In this document: in pieces, positions 35,466-44,720 of the stretch
Layout of the letters: each line of letters begins with the position of its first letter
How positions within the stretch are numbered: position 1 is the first letter of the stretch
Origin: CAIMZW01 sp037142435
Lineage (GTDB): Bacteria; Actinomycetota; Actinomycetes; Nanopelagicales; Nanopelagicaceae
Assembly (NCBI GenBank): GCA_037142435.1
Contig: JBAXAO010000001.1
Span: 62,001 to 126,000 of the forward strand
DNA: 64,000 nucleotides
Direction of reading: 5' to 3'
Program-made: the position numbers and the translations under genes
The notes under the pieces: generated by a model
Seen by the model: only the letters and a program-made list of their open reading frames with translations
What the model was told of the DNA's origin: nothing
Database searches by the model: none

Positions 35466-36794
35466 ATGCGCGAAGTCCCCATTCGAAAACTAGACCTTCG
35501 AGGGCGCTCTCTATCTAAAGGTGAATATCAAAAACTCCTACCTCGTGCGGCTATGGATGTCGATGCTGCGGTCGTTGAAATTCAACCAATTTTGCATCGC
35601 GTTTCAAAGGCGACTGAGGCTGATCTACAAGATCTTTGCCAAGAATTTGATGGGGTCAGGCCTAAATCGATTCGAGTGCCACAGGCTGCGATTGATAACG
35701 CGCTGGCAACTCTTGCGCCTGATATCCGCGCAGCGCTGGATGAGGCCATCCTTCGAATTCGGAAGGTGCATCAAGATCAGATTCGATCTGAAACTTTCAC
35801 CCAGGTCGTCCCTGGCGGAAGTGTCCTGCAACGTTGGATCCCCGTAGATCGCGTCGGACTTTATGTTCCTGGAGGGCGAGCGGTATATCCAAGTTCAGTC
35901 ATTATGAATGTCGTCCCAGCCCAAATCGCCAAAGTTCCCAGCATTGCGGTCGCCTCTCCGCCACAAGCCAACAATGGAGGACTTCCTAACCAAACAATCT
36001 TGGCAACTTGCGCGTTGCTTGGAATTTCCGAGGTCTATGCAATAGGTGGCGCTCAAGCCGTTGCCATGTTTGCTTATGGCGTCGATGGCGTGTGCGAATC
36101 GGTCGATATGGTCACAGGCCCAGGCAATATTTATGTTGCTGCTGCGAAACGTGCGCTACGCGGAAAAATTGGCATTGATTCCGAAGCGGGTCCGACTGAA
36201 GTCGCAGTCCTAGCCGACGAGACTGCGGTCGCTGGCGAAGTAGCATCGGATCTCATCAGCCAAGCCGAGCATGACACCATTGCGGCCGCCATCTTGGTAA
36301 CAGATTCGGAAAAGTTGGCCCAAGAAGTTGCCGCCGAACTCACCTTGCGGGTTTCTGCTACCAAACATAGCGATCGCATATTTACCGCTTTATCTGGCAA
36401 GCAGTCAGCCATAGTTTTGGTTGATTCGATTGCTCAAGGCATTGACGTTGTAAACGCTTATGCTGCCGAACATCTTGAACTCATCGTTGCTGATCCAGAA
36501 GAAACCGCGCTTTCCATTCGCAATGCCGGCGCAGTTTTCTTGGGTAGGTTTTCACCAGTTTCTTTGGGTGATTATTCGGCCGGTTCGAATCATGTGCTTC
36601 CTACTGGAGGGTGCGCATGTCACTCCAGTGGGCTCTCCGTGCAGAGTTTTCTCCGAGGATTAACTTTTATTAATTATTCGGAAGAAGCTTTCCGCGACAT
36701 AGCCCCAAATGTCATTACTTTGGCGAATGCCGAAGATTTGCCTGCACACGGAGAGGCGATGAGCGCACGCTTTGAAGAGGGGCAGACTCGATGA
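35466..36794 (+). CDS. hisD: Histidinol dehydrogenase HisD
   Basis: Catalyses the last two steps of histidine synthesis, histidinol to histidine with NAD+ and zinc. The protein has 442 residues. Recognised segments are GLYVPGGRAVYPSSVIMN, VTGPGNIYVAAAKR, the SEAGPTEVAVLAD region, the zinc-site QAEHDT and the C-terminal GDYSAGSNHVLPTGG. First gene of the his block, with ATGA overlap into hisC. Confidence 0.96.
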   Translation: MREVPIRKLDLRGRSLSKGEYQKLLPRAAMDVDAAVVEIQPILHRVSKATEADLQDLCQEFDGVRPKSIRVPQAAIDNALATLAPDIRAALDEAILRIRKVHQDQIRSETFTQVVPGGSVLQRWIPVDRVGLYVPGGRAVYPSSVIMNVVPAQIAKVPSIAVASPPQANNGGLPNQTILATCALLGISEVYAIGGAQAVAMFAYGVDGVCESVDMVTGPGNIYVAAAKRALRGKIGIDSEAGPTEVAVLADETAVAGEVASDLISQAEHDTIAAAILVTDSEKLAQEVAAELTLRVSATKHSDRIFTALSGKQSAIVLVDSIAQGIDVVNAYAAEHLELIVADPEETALSIRNAGAVFLGRFSPVSLGDYSAGSNHVLPTGGCACHSSGLSVQSFLRGLTFINYSEEAFRDIAPNVITLANAEDLPAHGEAMSARFEEGQTR

Positions 36795-37885
36795 GTTGGC
36801 CGAACTGGTTACCGCTGCGCGCTGATCTCCAAGATCTCTCTCCATATGGTGCGCCCCAAATTGACGGCGTCATTCACCTCAACACGAATGAGAATCCTTT
36901 TCCGCTTCCCGATGCCGTCGCTAGCGCGATAACCAAAAGAATTAGCACAGTTGCTACCAGCCTTAATCGTTATCCCGATCGCGACGCAATTACCCTGCGC
37001 ACCAAACTTGCTCGTTATATAAATAATCTTTCGAATACCGAATTCACCTGCGATGATATTTGGGCAGCAAATGGCAGCAATGAAATACTGCAAACCCTTT
37101 TACTTGCATGCGGTGGCGGCGAATCACTTGTTCTGGGTTTCACTCCGTCATATTCGGTTCACCCGTTAATTGCTCGAATTACCGGAACGCCGTGGGTTCA
37201 CGGCAATCGCACCGATGACTTCGATCTTGATGTTGAAAGCGCCATTGAGAAAATTGAAAAAACCGCACCTAAGTTGGTGTTTGTCACAACTCCTAATAAT
37301 CCAACGGGAAATGTTATTCCACTCTTGGATTTGCGTAGGTTGGCAGATGCTGCGGCACGAAAATCTGCCTTGTTGGTCATAGACGAGGCCTACCAGGAGT
37401 TCTCAACGGAGACATCGGCAGTCACACTCATCGCTGAATATGAAAATGTAGTAGTCACCAGAACAATGTCTAAAGCCTTTGCATTTGCCGGTGCTCGAGT
37501 TGGCTACTTAATCGCTCGTCCCGAACTTGTTCATGCCATGTTGATTGTCCGACTGCCGTATCACCTCAGCGCTATTACTCAGGCCGCGGCCGAGGTGGCA
37601 TTGGAGCACCAAGAGCAATTGCAGGCCGAAGTCCAACTTCTCATATCCGAGCGTGAACGCGTTGTCGCGGGGCTGCAGAGAGCTGGCTTGCGAACTATTC
37701 CTAGCAGCGCGAACTTTCTTCTCTTCACTGGTTTTCCGGATTCCTCCGCCAATGTGTGGCAACGTTTTCTGGATCGAGGGGTTCTTATTCGGGATGTGGG
37801 ATTGGCAGGTTACTTGCGGGTCACCATTGGGTCTCCCGCGGAAAATGATCAGTTTTTAGCGGTGCTCAAGGAGATTGCAGCATAA
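36791..37885 (+). CDS. hisC: Histidinol-phosphate aminotransferase HisC
   Basis: A fold-type I PLP enzyme of 364 residues converting imidazole-acetol phosphate to histidinol phosphate. It shows LNTNENPFPLP near the N-terminus, NGSNEIL, TPNNPTGN, the VIDEAYQEF segment and the PLP lysine in RTMSKAFAFAGARVGY near residue 225. The start overlaps hisD (ATGA). After the stop is a 14-bp palindrome ATTAAGGCCTTAAT (37885-37898), which may be a weak hairpin or operator. Confidence 0.95.
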   Translation: MSWPNWLPLRADLQDLSPYGAPQIDGVIHLNTNENPFPLPDAVASAITKRISTVATSLNRYPDRDAITLRTKLARYINNLSNTEFTCDDIWAANGSNEILQTLLLACGGGESLVLGFTPSYSVHPLIARITGTPWVHGNRTDDFDLDVESAIEKIEKTAPKLVFVTTPNNPTGNVIPLLDLRRLADAAARKSALLVIDEAYQEFSTETSAVTLIAEYENVVVTRTMSKAFAFAGARVGYLIARPELVHAMLIVRLPYHLSAITQAAAEVALEHQEQLQAEVQLLISERERVVAGLQRAGLRTIPSSANFLLFTGFPDSSANVWQRFLDRGVLIRDVGLAGYLRVTIGSPAENDQFLAVLKEIAA

Positions 37886-37934
37886 TTAAGGCCTTAATGA
37901 TCAATATCGTCACAGCGCATAACTGAGGAGTGCA

Positions 37935-38519
37935 ATGAGAACAGCTCGGGTAGTACGAGAGACGAAAGAGTCTTCTGTTGATGTCTCATTGAATTTGGAT
38001 GGAACTGGTCTCATCGATATCGACACTAGCGTCCCATTCTTTGACCACATGCTCTCTCAACTGGGCAAACACGCTGGTTTCGACCTCACCGTCAAGACCA
38101 AAGGGGATGTCGACGTGGATTCACACCATACTGTCGAAGATACCTCACTTGCATTTGGTCAGGCACTCCGGGAGGCGTTGGGCGACAAGGCCGGTATACG
38201 TCGATTCGGCGATGCCATGGTTCCGCTAGATGAGGTACTGGTGCAGGCGGCTGTTGATCTTTCCGGACGGCCTTACTTGGTGCATCGCCAACCCGAAATC
38301 GTTGAACTCATCGGTACTTTTGACACCACCCTCGGTCGCCACATTTGGGAATCCATTGTTGCTGAAGCTCGAATTGCCCTGCACGTGCGTGTGCTTGAAG
38401 GCCGCAATGCCCATCACGTTTTTGAAGCTCAGTTCAAGGCCGTAGCTCGTGCACTGCGCGATGCGGTTTCCATTGATGGTCGTACTGCCGGAATACCTTC
38501 CACAAAGGGCGTTCTTTGA
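37935..38519 (+). CDS. hisB: Imidazoleglycerol-phosphate dehydratase HisB
   Basis: A 194-residue manganese enzyme forming imidazole-acetol phosphate. Motifs are FDHMLSQLGKHAGFDL, the DSHHTVEDTSLAFGQAL metal site and, towards the C-terminus, EGRNAHHVFEAQFKA. It contains only the dehydratase, not the fused histidinol phosphatase of Enterobacteria. GAGGAG ribosome site. The stop overlaps a TTG start of hisH. Confidence 0.96.
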   Translation: MRTARVVRETKESSVDVSLNLDGTGLIDIDTSVPFFDHMLSQLGKHAGFDLTVKTKGDVDVDSHHTVEDTSLAFGQALREALGDKAGIRRFGDAMVPLDEVLVQAAVDLSGRPYLVHRQPEIVELIGTFDTTLGRHIWESIVAEARIALHVRVLEGRNAHHVFEAQFKAVARALRDAVSIDGRTAGIPSTKGVL

Positions 38520-39112
38520 TAGCGATTCTCGATTACGGTTCGGGCAATTTGCGTTCTGCTGAGCGTGCTTTTGCACTTACCGGTCACGAAGTTGTCGTCA
38601 CTTCGGATCCGCAAGTTTGCCGGCAAGCAGATGGTCTCGTTGTGCCTGGCGTCGGAGCTTTCAGCGCCTGCATGCAACAACTCTTAGAAATTTCCGGCGA
38701 GGAAATAATTGCCCAACGCGTTGAGGCGCAGAAACCTTTATTTGGCATTTGCGTTGGTATGCAAATTCTCTTCACTCAAGGATTGGAAAAAGACGGCGCG
38801 CGCGGGCTGGGAATATTCGCGGGCGAAGTGAGCCAAATTGCCGCCCCAATTCTTCCGCACATAGGGTGGAACACCGTTCGCCCCGATTCTCAATCAAAAC
38901 TTTTTCTCGGAGTAGAAGATTCAGCTTTCTACTTCGTGCATTCCTATGCGGCAAAGAATGCTGTACCTGGTTCTGCGAATACGTATTGCAATTACGGCGA
39001 AGATTTCTTGGCGGCCGTTGAACACGGAAATATTGTTGCCACTCAATTTCATCCTGAGAAGAGAGGTGCTGCTGGAGCGCGTTTGATAAAGAATTGGGCG
39101 GAAACATTATGA
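38516..39112 (+). CDS. hisH: Imidazole glycerol phosphate synthase glutaminase subunit HisH
   Basis: A class I glutamine amidotransferase of 198 residues giving ammonia to HisF. The oxyanion and nucleophile region GICVGMQILF holds the catalytic cysteine near residue 79. The histidine and glutamate lie in QFHPEKRG near the C-terminus. The start is TTG overlapping the hisB stop (TTGA), and the end overlaps hisA (ATGA). Confidence 0.95.
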   Translation: MIAILDYGSGNLRSAERAFALTGHEVVVTSDPQVCRQADGLVVPGVGAFSACMQQLLEISGEEIIAQRVEAQKPLFGICVGMQILFTQGLEKDGARGLGIFAGEVSQIAAPILPHIGWNTVRPDSQSKLFLGVEDSAFYFVHSYAAKNAVPGSANTYCNYGEDFLAAVEHGNIVATQFHPEKRGAAGARLIKNWAETL

Positions 39113-39843
39113 GCTTTCGGACTCCGTTGGAGTTATTGCCCGCCATTGATGTCAAAGATGGACGTGCGGTGCGGTTAGTTCAAGGTGAATTAGCTGCCGA
39201 AAGCGTATATGGAGCGCCATTAGAAGTAGCTCGAGAGTTTGTCGCTGCCGGTGCCGAATGGATACACCTAGTTGATTTGGACGCGGCTTTTGGACGGGGA
39301 AGCAATGCTGAACTGTTAGCCCAGGTGATTAAGTCAGTTGATATCAAAATCGAACTTTCCGGAGGAATTCGCGATGACGATTCCTTACGTAGAGCTCTCG
39401 CAACTGGTTGTGCCCGCGTCAATTTAGGAACTGCAGCTCTAGAAAATCCCGAATGGACCTCTAAGGTCATTGCCGAGTTTGGTGATCGCATTGCTGTTGG
39501 GCTCGATGTTCGTGGCCACACTCTGGCCGCTCGGGGATGGACCAAAGAAGGGGGAGATCTCTTCGAAACCCTCGAGCGCCTTGATCGTGACGGCTGCTCT
39601 CGTTACATCGTTACTGATGTAGCTAAAGATGGCACATTGACGGGTCCAAACATTGAACTCTTAAAATCTGTATGCGCTGCAACATCAAAACCCGTAGTTG
39701 CCAGTGGCGGGGTGTCGACACTTGAGGATCTTCGCCAACTTCGAGAATTAGTTTCCATTGGAGTCGAAGGATCGATTGTCGGCAAGGCCCTCTATGCCGG
39801 TGCGTTTACATTGGAAGAAGCTCTCGAGGTCTCTGGACGATGA
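39109..39843 (+). CDS. priA: Phosphoribosyl isomerase HisA, probably bifunctional PriA
   Basis: A TIM barrel of 244 residues isomerising ProFAR to PRFAR in histidine synthesis. It shows LLPAIDVKDGRAVRLVQGE, ELSGGIRDDDSL with its catalytic aspartate, VTDVAKDGTLTGPN and VASGGVSTLEDL. In Actinobacteria lacking trpF this enzyme (PriA) also isomerises phosphoribosyl anthranilate. No trpF is found beside the trp genes here, so dual function is likely but unproven. An upstream ATG (39094) is in hisH. The ATG at 39109 gives the ATGA overlap. Confidence 0.92.
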   Translation: MSFRTPLELLPAIDVKDGRAVRLVQGELAAESVYGAPLEVAREFVAAGAEWIHLVDLDAAFGRGSNAELLAQVIKSVDIKIELSGGIRDDDSLRRALATGCARVNLGTAALENPEWTSKVIAEFGDRIAVGLDVRGHTLAARGWTKEGGDLFETLERLDRDGCSRYIVTDVAKDGTLTGPNIELLKSVCAATSKPVVASGGVSTLEDLRQLRELVSIGVEGSIVGKALYAGAFTLEEALEVSGR

Positions 39844-40601
39844 CTCTGGCCAAGCGCATAATTCCCTGCCTAGATGTTTCAGGTGGTCGGGTCGTTAAAG
39901 GCGTCAATTTCGTCAATTTGGTTGATGCGGGTGATCCGGTTGAACTTGCCCAGCGTTATGGTGAAGAAGGTGCTGACGAGCTCACCTTTCTCGATATTTC
40001 AGCGAGCGTGGAAGATCGAAAAACAACAATCGACATTGTCCGCAAAACTGCAGAGCAAGTTTTCATACCATTAACCGTTGGCGGGGGAATCAGGTCGGCA
40101 GACGACGTCAATGTTCTTTTGCGCAATGGCGCAGACAAGATCTCCATTAACACCGCCGCCATTGCTCGGCCGCAGCTCATCAATGAAATTGCCGATCGAT
40201 TTGGCAATCAAGTGTTGGTCCTATCTGTCGATGCTCGTCGAGGTCGAACACCTTCTGGCTTTGAGGTCACCACTCACGGGGGCAGACAAGGCAGCGAAAT
40301 AGATGCCCTCGCTTGGATTGAAGATGCCATCGAACGTGGTGTTGGTGAAATATTGTTGAATTCGATGGATGCCGATGGAACTCGAGCCGGGTATGACCTC
40401 GAGATGATTCGAACCGTCCGGGCCATTGCCAGCGTTCCCATTATTGCCAGCGGTGGTGCAGGTGCCATCGAGGACTTCGCCAGCGCCTTGGGGGCTGGAG
40501 CAGATGCCTTATTGGCAGCCAGTATTTTCCACTTTGGGATTCATCGAATTAGTGATGTCAAGCGCTTTTTGGCGCAACAAGGTTATCCAGTACGCCAATA
40601 G
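39840..40601 (+). CDS. hisF: Imidazole glycerol phosphate synthase cyclase subunit HisF
   Basis: A TIM-barrel cyclase of 253 residues that uses HisH-derived ammonia to make imidazoleglycerol phosphate and AICAR. Signatures include RIIPCLDVSGGRVVKGVNF with the first catalytic aspartate, LTVGGGIRSADDV, LNSMDADGTRAGYDLE with the second, and ASGGAGAIEDF. It overlaps hisA by four bases (ATGA). Confidence 0.97.
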   Translation: MTLAKRIIPCLDVSGGRVVKGVNFVNLVDAGDPVELAQRYGEEGADELTFLDISASVEDRKTTIDIVRKTAEQVFIPLTVGGGIRSADDVNVLLRNGADKISINTAAIARPQLINEIADRFGNQVLVLSVDARRGRTPSGFEVTTHGGRQGSEIDALAWIEDAIERGVGEILLNSMDADGTRAGYDLEMIRTVRAIASVPIIASGGAGAIEDFASALGAGADALLAASIFHFGIHRISDVKRFLAQQGYPVRQ

Positions 40602-40625
40602 TCGGCGGTACGGCAGAATGGCGCG

Positions 40626-40976
40626 GTGATGAAGTCAATCCCTTCAGAGGTCCAAGCGCATTTCGATGATGGCCAGCTTGTCGCCGCTATTGCCCAAGAT
40701 GCGATCAATGGGGAAGTGCTCATGTTGGCCTGGATGAATGAATCAGCCTTGGCCCAAACAATCGCTACCAAACGTGGTGTGTATTGGAGCCGCAGTCGAA
40801 ATTCCCTATGGATTAAAGGTGAGACATCAGGCCATTTCCAAGAAGTTCTAGATATTTCCTATGACTGCGATGGAGATGCGATCTTGTTAAAAGTAAACCA
40901 AGTCGGAGCCGCGTGTCACACAGGAGACCGAACCTGTTTTCATCGCCACATTTCGGCTGAAACCGATGCGAACTAA
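40626..40976 (+). CDS. hisI: Phosphoribosyl-AMP cyclohydrolase HisI
   Basis: A 116-residue zinc enzyme opening the purine ring of phosphoribosyl-AMP. It carries MLAWMNESAL, TKRGVYWSRSRNSLW, the DCDGDAILLKV metal site and the cysteines in GAACHTGDRTCF. Only the cyclohydrolase domain is present, so HisE is encoded elsewhere. GTG at 40626 or the adjacent ATG at 40629 may start it. Three bases separate its stop from trpE. Confidence 0.95.
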   Translation: MMKSIPSEVQAHFDDGQLVAAIAQDAINGEVLMLAWMNESALAQTIATKRGVYWSRSRNSLWIKGETSGHFQEVLDISYDCDGDAILLKVNQVGAACHTGDRTCFHRHISAETDAN

Positions 40977-40979
40977 CTT

Positions 40980-42464
40980 ATGTTGATTGAAGAATTTCGC
41001 GAACACGCACTCGCTCACAATGTCATTCCAGTCTGGCGCAAATTGCTGGCAGATAGCGAAACTCCACTCACGCTCTATCGAAAACTTGCCGAAGGCCGCC
41101 CAGGTACATTTTTACTTGAATCAGCCGAACATGGTGGCACCTGGTCACGTTATTCGTTTATCGGCGTTAACTCCTTGGCCACTCTCACGGAAGTTGATGG
41201 CTTAGCAATGTGGGAAGGCGCAAAGCCCGCAGGTGCTCCATCTGGAATTGACCCGTTGACTGCATTGCGGATTTCGGCCGAACACTTGAAATCGCCGAGA
41301 ATTTCAGATTTGCCACCATTAACAGGTGGGCTAGTCGGTTATATGGGGTATGAAGTTGTCCGTCGGTTGGAAAAGATTTCCTCTGTTGCGACAAACGATA
41401 TTCCAGTACCAGAGCTGGCTTTTATGTTGACCTCAGATTTAGCGGTCTTGGATCACCAAGATGGAACGTTGACGCTTATTGCAAATGCCATTAATTGGGA
41501 TGGCAGCGGCGAGCGAGTGGACGAGGCCTACCACGATGCGATGAGTCGCCTAGATGCGATGGAATCGAGTTTGCGAGCGGCAACGACTTCAACGGTTTCT
41601 CAACTTCTAGGACGACCTACTCCGGTATTTTCACGAAACACCACGGATGCTACTTATATGGCTCAAGTGGAAAAAATTAAGGAAGAGATCAGAGCGGGCG
41701 AAGCATTTCAGGTTGTGCTTTCTCAACGATTTACGATGGATTGCTTGGCTGATTCGCTAGATGTTTATCGTGCGCTGCGACTTCATAATCCAAGTCCGTA
41801 TATGTATTTGTTGCGCTTTGAAAATGGTCTCGACATCGTTGGATCTAGTCCAGAAGCGCTGGTCAAGATTAAAGATCGCGAGGTCATGATCCATCCCTTG
41901 GCTGGCACTCGAAGGCGCTCAGATGATCCCGAAATTGATCAACAAGTCGGAGAAGAGCTATTGAAAGATCCCAAGGAGCGCGCCGAACACCTGATGTTGG
42001 TGGACCTTGGCCGTAACGACTTAGGCCGAGTTTGCTCCTCTGGTTCGGTGGAAGTCGTCGAATTTATGCATGTAGAGCGCTTCTCGCACGTCATGCATAT
42101 TGTTTCAACGGTTGTAGGCGAACTCGCCCCGGATAAAACACCGGTAGATGCGCTCTTTTCTGTTTTCCCTGCCGGAACGCTCTCTGGCGCCCCAAAACCG
42201 AGGGCTATGGAAATTATCGAGAATTCTGAGCCCACTCGTCGCGGCATTTATGGCGGAACCATCGGATACATTGATTTCACGGGGAACATAGATACTTGCA
42301 TTGCAATTCGTACAGCCGTGATTAAAAACGGGAAGGCTTATGTTCAGGCTGGCGCTGGCATTGTTGCCGATTCTGTTGCCGAGCTCGAAAACCAAGAGTG
42401 CCTCAATAAAGCAGCCGCAGTTTTGGGTGCACTAGCCGCTGCCAATGAAATGAAACGTATATGA
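40980..42464 (+). CDS. trpE: Anthranilate synthase component I TrpE
   Basis: The chorismate-using subunit of anthranilate synthase, 494 residues. The LLES motif (residues about 44-47) forms the tryptophan feedback site. The C-terminal chorismate-binding domain shows PEALVKI, HPLAGTRRRS, LVDLGRNDLGRV and FPAGTLSGAPKPRAM. It begins directly after hisI, joining the his and trp genes in one block. The glutaminase trpG and trpD are not in the window. Confidence 0.95.
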   Translation: MLIEEFREHALAHNVIPVWRKLLADSETPLTLYRKLAEGRPGTFLLESAEHGGTWSRYSFIGVNSLATLTEVDGLAMWEGAKPAGAPSGIDPLTALRISAEHLKSPRISDLPPLTGGLVGYMGYEVVRRLEKISSVATNDIPVPELAFMLTSDLAVLDHQDGTLTLIANAINWDGSGERVDEAYHDAMSRLDAMESSLRAATTSTVSQLLGRPTPVFSRNTTDATYMAQVEKIKEEIRAGEAFQVVLSQRFTMDCLADSLDVYRALRLHNPSPYMYLLRFENGLDIVGSSPEALVKIKDREVMIHPLAGTRRRSDDPEIDQQVGEELLKDPKERAEHLMLVDLGRNDLGRVCSSGSVEVVEFMHVERFSHVMHIVSTVVGELAPDKTPVDALFSVFPAGTLSGAPKPRAMEIIENSEPTRRGIYGGTIGYIDFTGNIDTCIAIRTAVIKNGKAYVQAGAGIVADSVAELENQECLNKAAAVLGALAAANEMKRI

Positions 42465-42700
42465 AGTCTCGAATGCGTCTACTCAGAATTATCATCCCGT
42501 TAATAATTGTGGTCATAGGTATCAAAATCTTGCAGCACAACTTTTCGGTCGTGCCTTTTCTATTATTGGTGACAGCGCTGGGATATCTTTTAGCCATAGT
42601 GATTGCGAGTTTTGTTAAAAAAGGAAAAAGTTCAAAGTACGAACGTAAACCGCAATCTCCCTGGGGAGCTCTCAACGAAGGAATCGACCCAACAATATGA
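42461..42700 (+). CDS. Small trp-operon membrane protein
   Basis: A 79-residue protein with two hydrophobic helices (about residues 8-24 and 30-50), a basic stretch and a C-terminus PWGALNEGIDPT. Larger Trp-biosynthesis-associated membrane proteins occupy the same site between trpE and trpC in Actinobacteria and, as far as recalled, end in a similar W-x-A-L-x-x-G-x-DPT. This looks like a shortened form that kept only the last two helices and tail. Function unknown. Overlaps at both ends (ATGA) support that it is real and translated. Confidence 0.75.
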   Translation: MKSRMRLLRIIIPLIIVVIGIKILQHNFSVVPFLLLVTALGYLLAIVIASFVKKGKSSKYERKPQSPWGALNEGIDPTI

Positions 42701-43470
42701 GTTCTGTCCTTTCTTCAATCATTGAAGGCGTTCTGGAAGATGTCGCCGAGCGCAAAAGATCGACTCCACATTTCAAGCAAGAATTGGCATCAGCCGGACC
42801 AGTCCTCGATGCATATTCGGCGCTCACGCGAGATTCGATCGCACTCATTGCCGAGGTAAAGCGTTCATCGCCATCCAAGGGACCGCTGGCAGCCATCGCT
42901 GACCCCGTGGCGTTGGCGGTCGACTACCAGGATTCTGGTGCAAGCGTTGTCAGTGTTCTCACCGAACGTAGGCGCTTTGGGGGATCGATTGCCGATCTGG
43001 TCGCGATCCGAAAAGAAGTTCAGATTCCGATTTTGCGTAAAGATTTTATTGTGACCGAGTACCAGATTGAAGAGACAAGAGCCATTGGTGCAGATCTGCT
43101 CCTGCTTATTGTCGCTGGCCTTTCGCAAACTCAACTGGTTGATTTTCATCAAATGGCCAACGAACTTGGGCTCCATGTGCTGGTCGAGGTTCACGACCAC
43201 GAGGAGATAGAGCGAGCCATGGCAATTTCCCCGCGCATCATTGGCGTTAATGCTCGGAATTTGAAGACCTTGGAGATCAGCGATACGGCCTTTAGAGAAT
43301 TGATTCCGCTCATTCCTTCGGAGATCACTCGAGTGGCCGAGTCCGGCATATCGGAGCGAGCCCAAGTGGTTGAGGTAGAAAATTTGGGGGCTCGCGCGAT
43401 TTTGGTAGGGGAGACCTTGGTCAAGGCCAGAAATACCCGTGAGGGCATCGAACGATTGTTGGGGATGTAA
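42697..43470 (+). CDS. trpC: Indole-3-glycerol phosphate synthase TrpC
   Basis: A TIM-barrel enzyme of 257 residues closing the indole ring. Family motifs: IAEVKRSSPSKGPLA with the catalytic lysine, VLTERRRFGGS, PILRKDFIV, LVEVHDHEEIERA and ARNLKTLEI. It is not fused with TrpF, in contrast to enterobacterial enzymes, so phosphoribosyl anthranilate isomerase must come from another gene, probably hisA/priA at 39109. Confidence 0.96.
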   Translation: MSSVLSSIIEGVLEDVAERKRSTPHFKQELASAGPVLDAYSALTRDSIALIAEVKRSSPSKGPLAAIADPVALAVDYQDSGASVVSVLTERRRFGGSIADLVAIRKEVQIPILRKDFIVTEYQIEETRAIGADLLLLIVAGLSQTQLVDFHQMANELGLHVLVEVHDHEEIERAMAISPRIIGVNARNLKTLEISDTAFRELIPLIPSEITRVAESGISERAQVVEVENLGARAILVGETLVKARNTREGIERLLGM

Positions 43471-43499
43471 GAGAGCCTGGCTTCTGAGAGGATACGTGA

Positions 43500-44720
43500 A
43501 TGACCACGAGCAAAGGCCTGATCGAAAGTGACATTCTCGGACATTTTGGACCCTATGGCGGACGATTTGTCCCGGAAGCGCTCATTGGCGCCCTAGACGA
43601 ACTAGCCGCAGCGCATCTTTCGGCACAAAGCGATCCGATCTTCCAGGCCGAGCTGGCCGAACTTCATCGCACCTATACCGGCCGTCCCAGCATTCTGACT
43701 GAAGTGCCTAGGTTTGCCCAGCACGCTGGTGGCGTGCGCATCCTCTTGAAGCGCGAAGACCTCAACCACACGGGCAGCCACAAGATTAACAATGTTTTAG
43801 GACAAGCCCTGCTGACTAAGCGCATGGGGAAAAAGCGGATCATCGCCGAGACTGGGGCAGGCCAACATGGCGTGGCCTCTGCAACTGCGGCGGCTCTCTT
43901 TGGCTTGGAATGTGTTGTCTATATGGGCGAAGAAGACACCAAGCGTCAATCGCTCAATGTCGCTCGCATGAAACTCCTCGGTGCCGATGTCATTCCCGTG
44001 ACTCAAGGATCTAAGACGCTCAAGGATGCGATCAACGAAGCGATGCGCGATTGGGTTACCAATGTTGAAACAACGCATTACCTCTTGGGTACAGTTGCCG
44101 GACCTCATCCCTTTCCAACGATGGTTCGCGACTTTCATAAAATAATTGGCGAAGAGGCCCGCGCCCAAGTCCTAGAACTCACCGGACAACTTCCGGACGC
44201 GGTCTTGGCCTGCGTTGGTGGTGGGTCTAACGCAATCGGCATTTTTCATCGTTTCATTTCAGATGAAGGCGTTCGCCTTATTGGATTGGAAGCTGGCGGT
44301 CGGGGAGTAGCAACTGGATTTCATGCTGCAACCATTACAGGTGGCACACCAGGTGTTCTGCACGGCACTCGTTCCTATGTTCTTCAGGACGAGAACGGGC
44401 AAACTGTTGAATCTCATTCCATCTCGGCAGGTTTGGATTATCCGGGCGTCGGCCCCGAGCATGCTTACTTGCACGACATTGGACGCGCGGAGTACCGCGC
44501 GATTACTGATGATGAAGCAATGTCTGCCTTCGAACTTCTCTGTAAGACCGAAGGAATAATTCCAGCTATCGAAACCGCCCACGCTCTTGCTGGTGCGATT
44601 CACGTAGGTAAAGAGTTAGCCGCAGCTGGTCAAAAGGATGCAGTCCTTCTGATTAACCTCTCTGGCCGGGGCGATAAAGATGTACAGACTGCCGCCGAAT
44701 ACTTTGGTATTCCGCTATGA
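43500..44720 (+). CDS. trpB: Tryptophan synthase beta subunit TrpB
   Basis: The PLP subunit of tryptophan synthase, 406 residues, joining indole and serine. The PLP lysine lies in LNHTGSHKINNVLGQAL near residue 98, with ETGAGQHGVA, CVGGGSNAIG and HSISAGLDYPGVGPEH. N-terminus FGPYGGRFVPEAL is typical of TrpB1, the form that partners TrpA. GAGAGGAT ribosome site. The stop overlaps trpA (ATGA). Confidence 0.97.
   Translation: MTTSKGLIESDILGHFGPYGGRFVPEALIGALDELAAAHLSAQSDPIFQAELAELHRTYTGRPSILTEVPRFAQHAGGVRILLKREDLNHTGSHKINNVLGQALLTKRMGKKRIIAETGAGQHGVASATAAALFGLECVVYMGEEDTKRQSLNVARMKLLGADVIPVTQGSKTLKDAINEAMRDWVTNVETTHYLLGTVAGPHPFPTMVRDFHKIIGEEARAQVLELTGQLPDAVLACVGGGSNAIGIFHRFISDEGVRLIGLEAGGRGVATGFHAATITGGTPGVLHGTRSYVLQDENGQTVESHSISAGLDYPGVGPEHAYLHDIGRAEYRAITDDEAMSAFELLCKTEGIIPAIETAHALAGAIHVGKELAAAGQKDAVLLINLSGRGDKDVQTAAEYFGIPL

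Noticed and set aside
37885..37898. 14-bp palindrome ATTAAGGCCTTAAT after hisC as a terminator
   Set aside because: The stem is short and AT-rich with no loop room and no T tract; too weak to call, although a protein site is possible.
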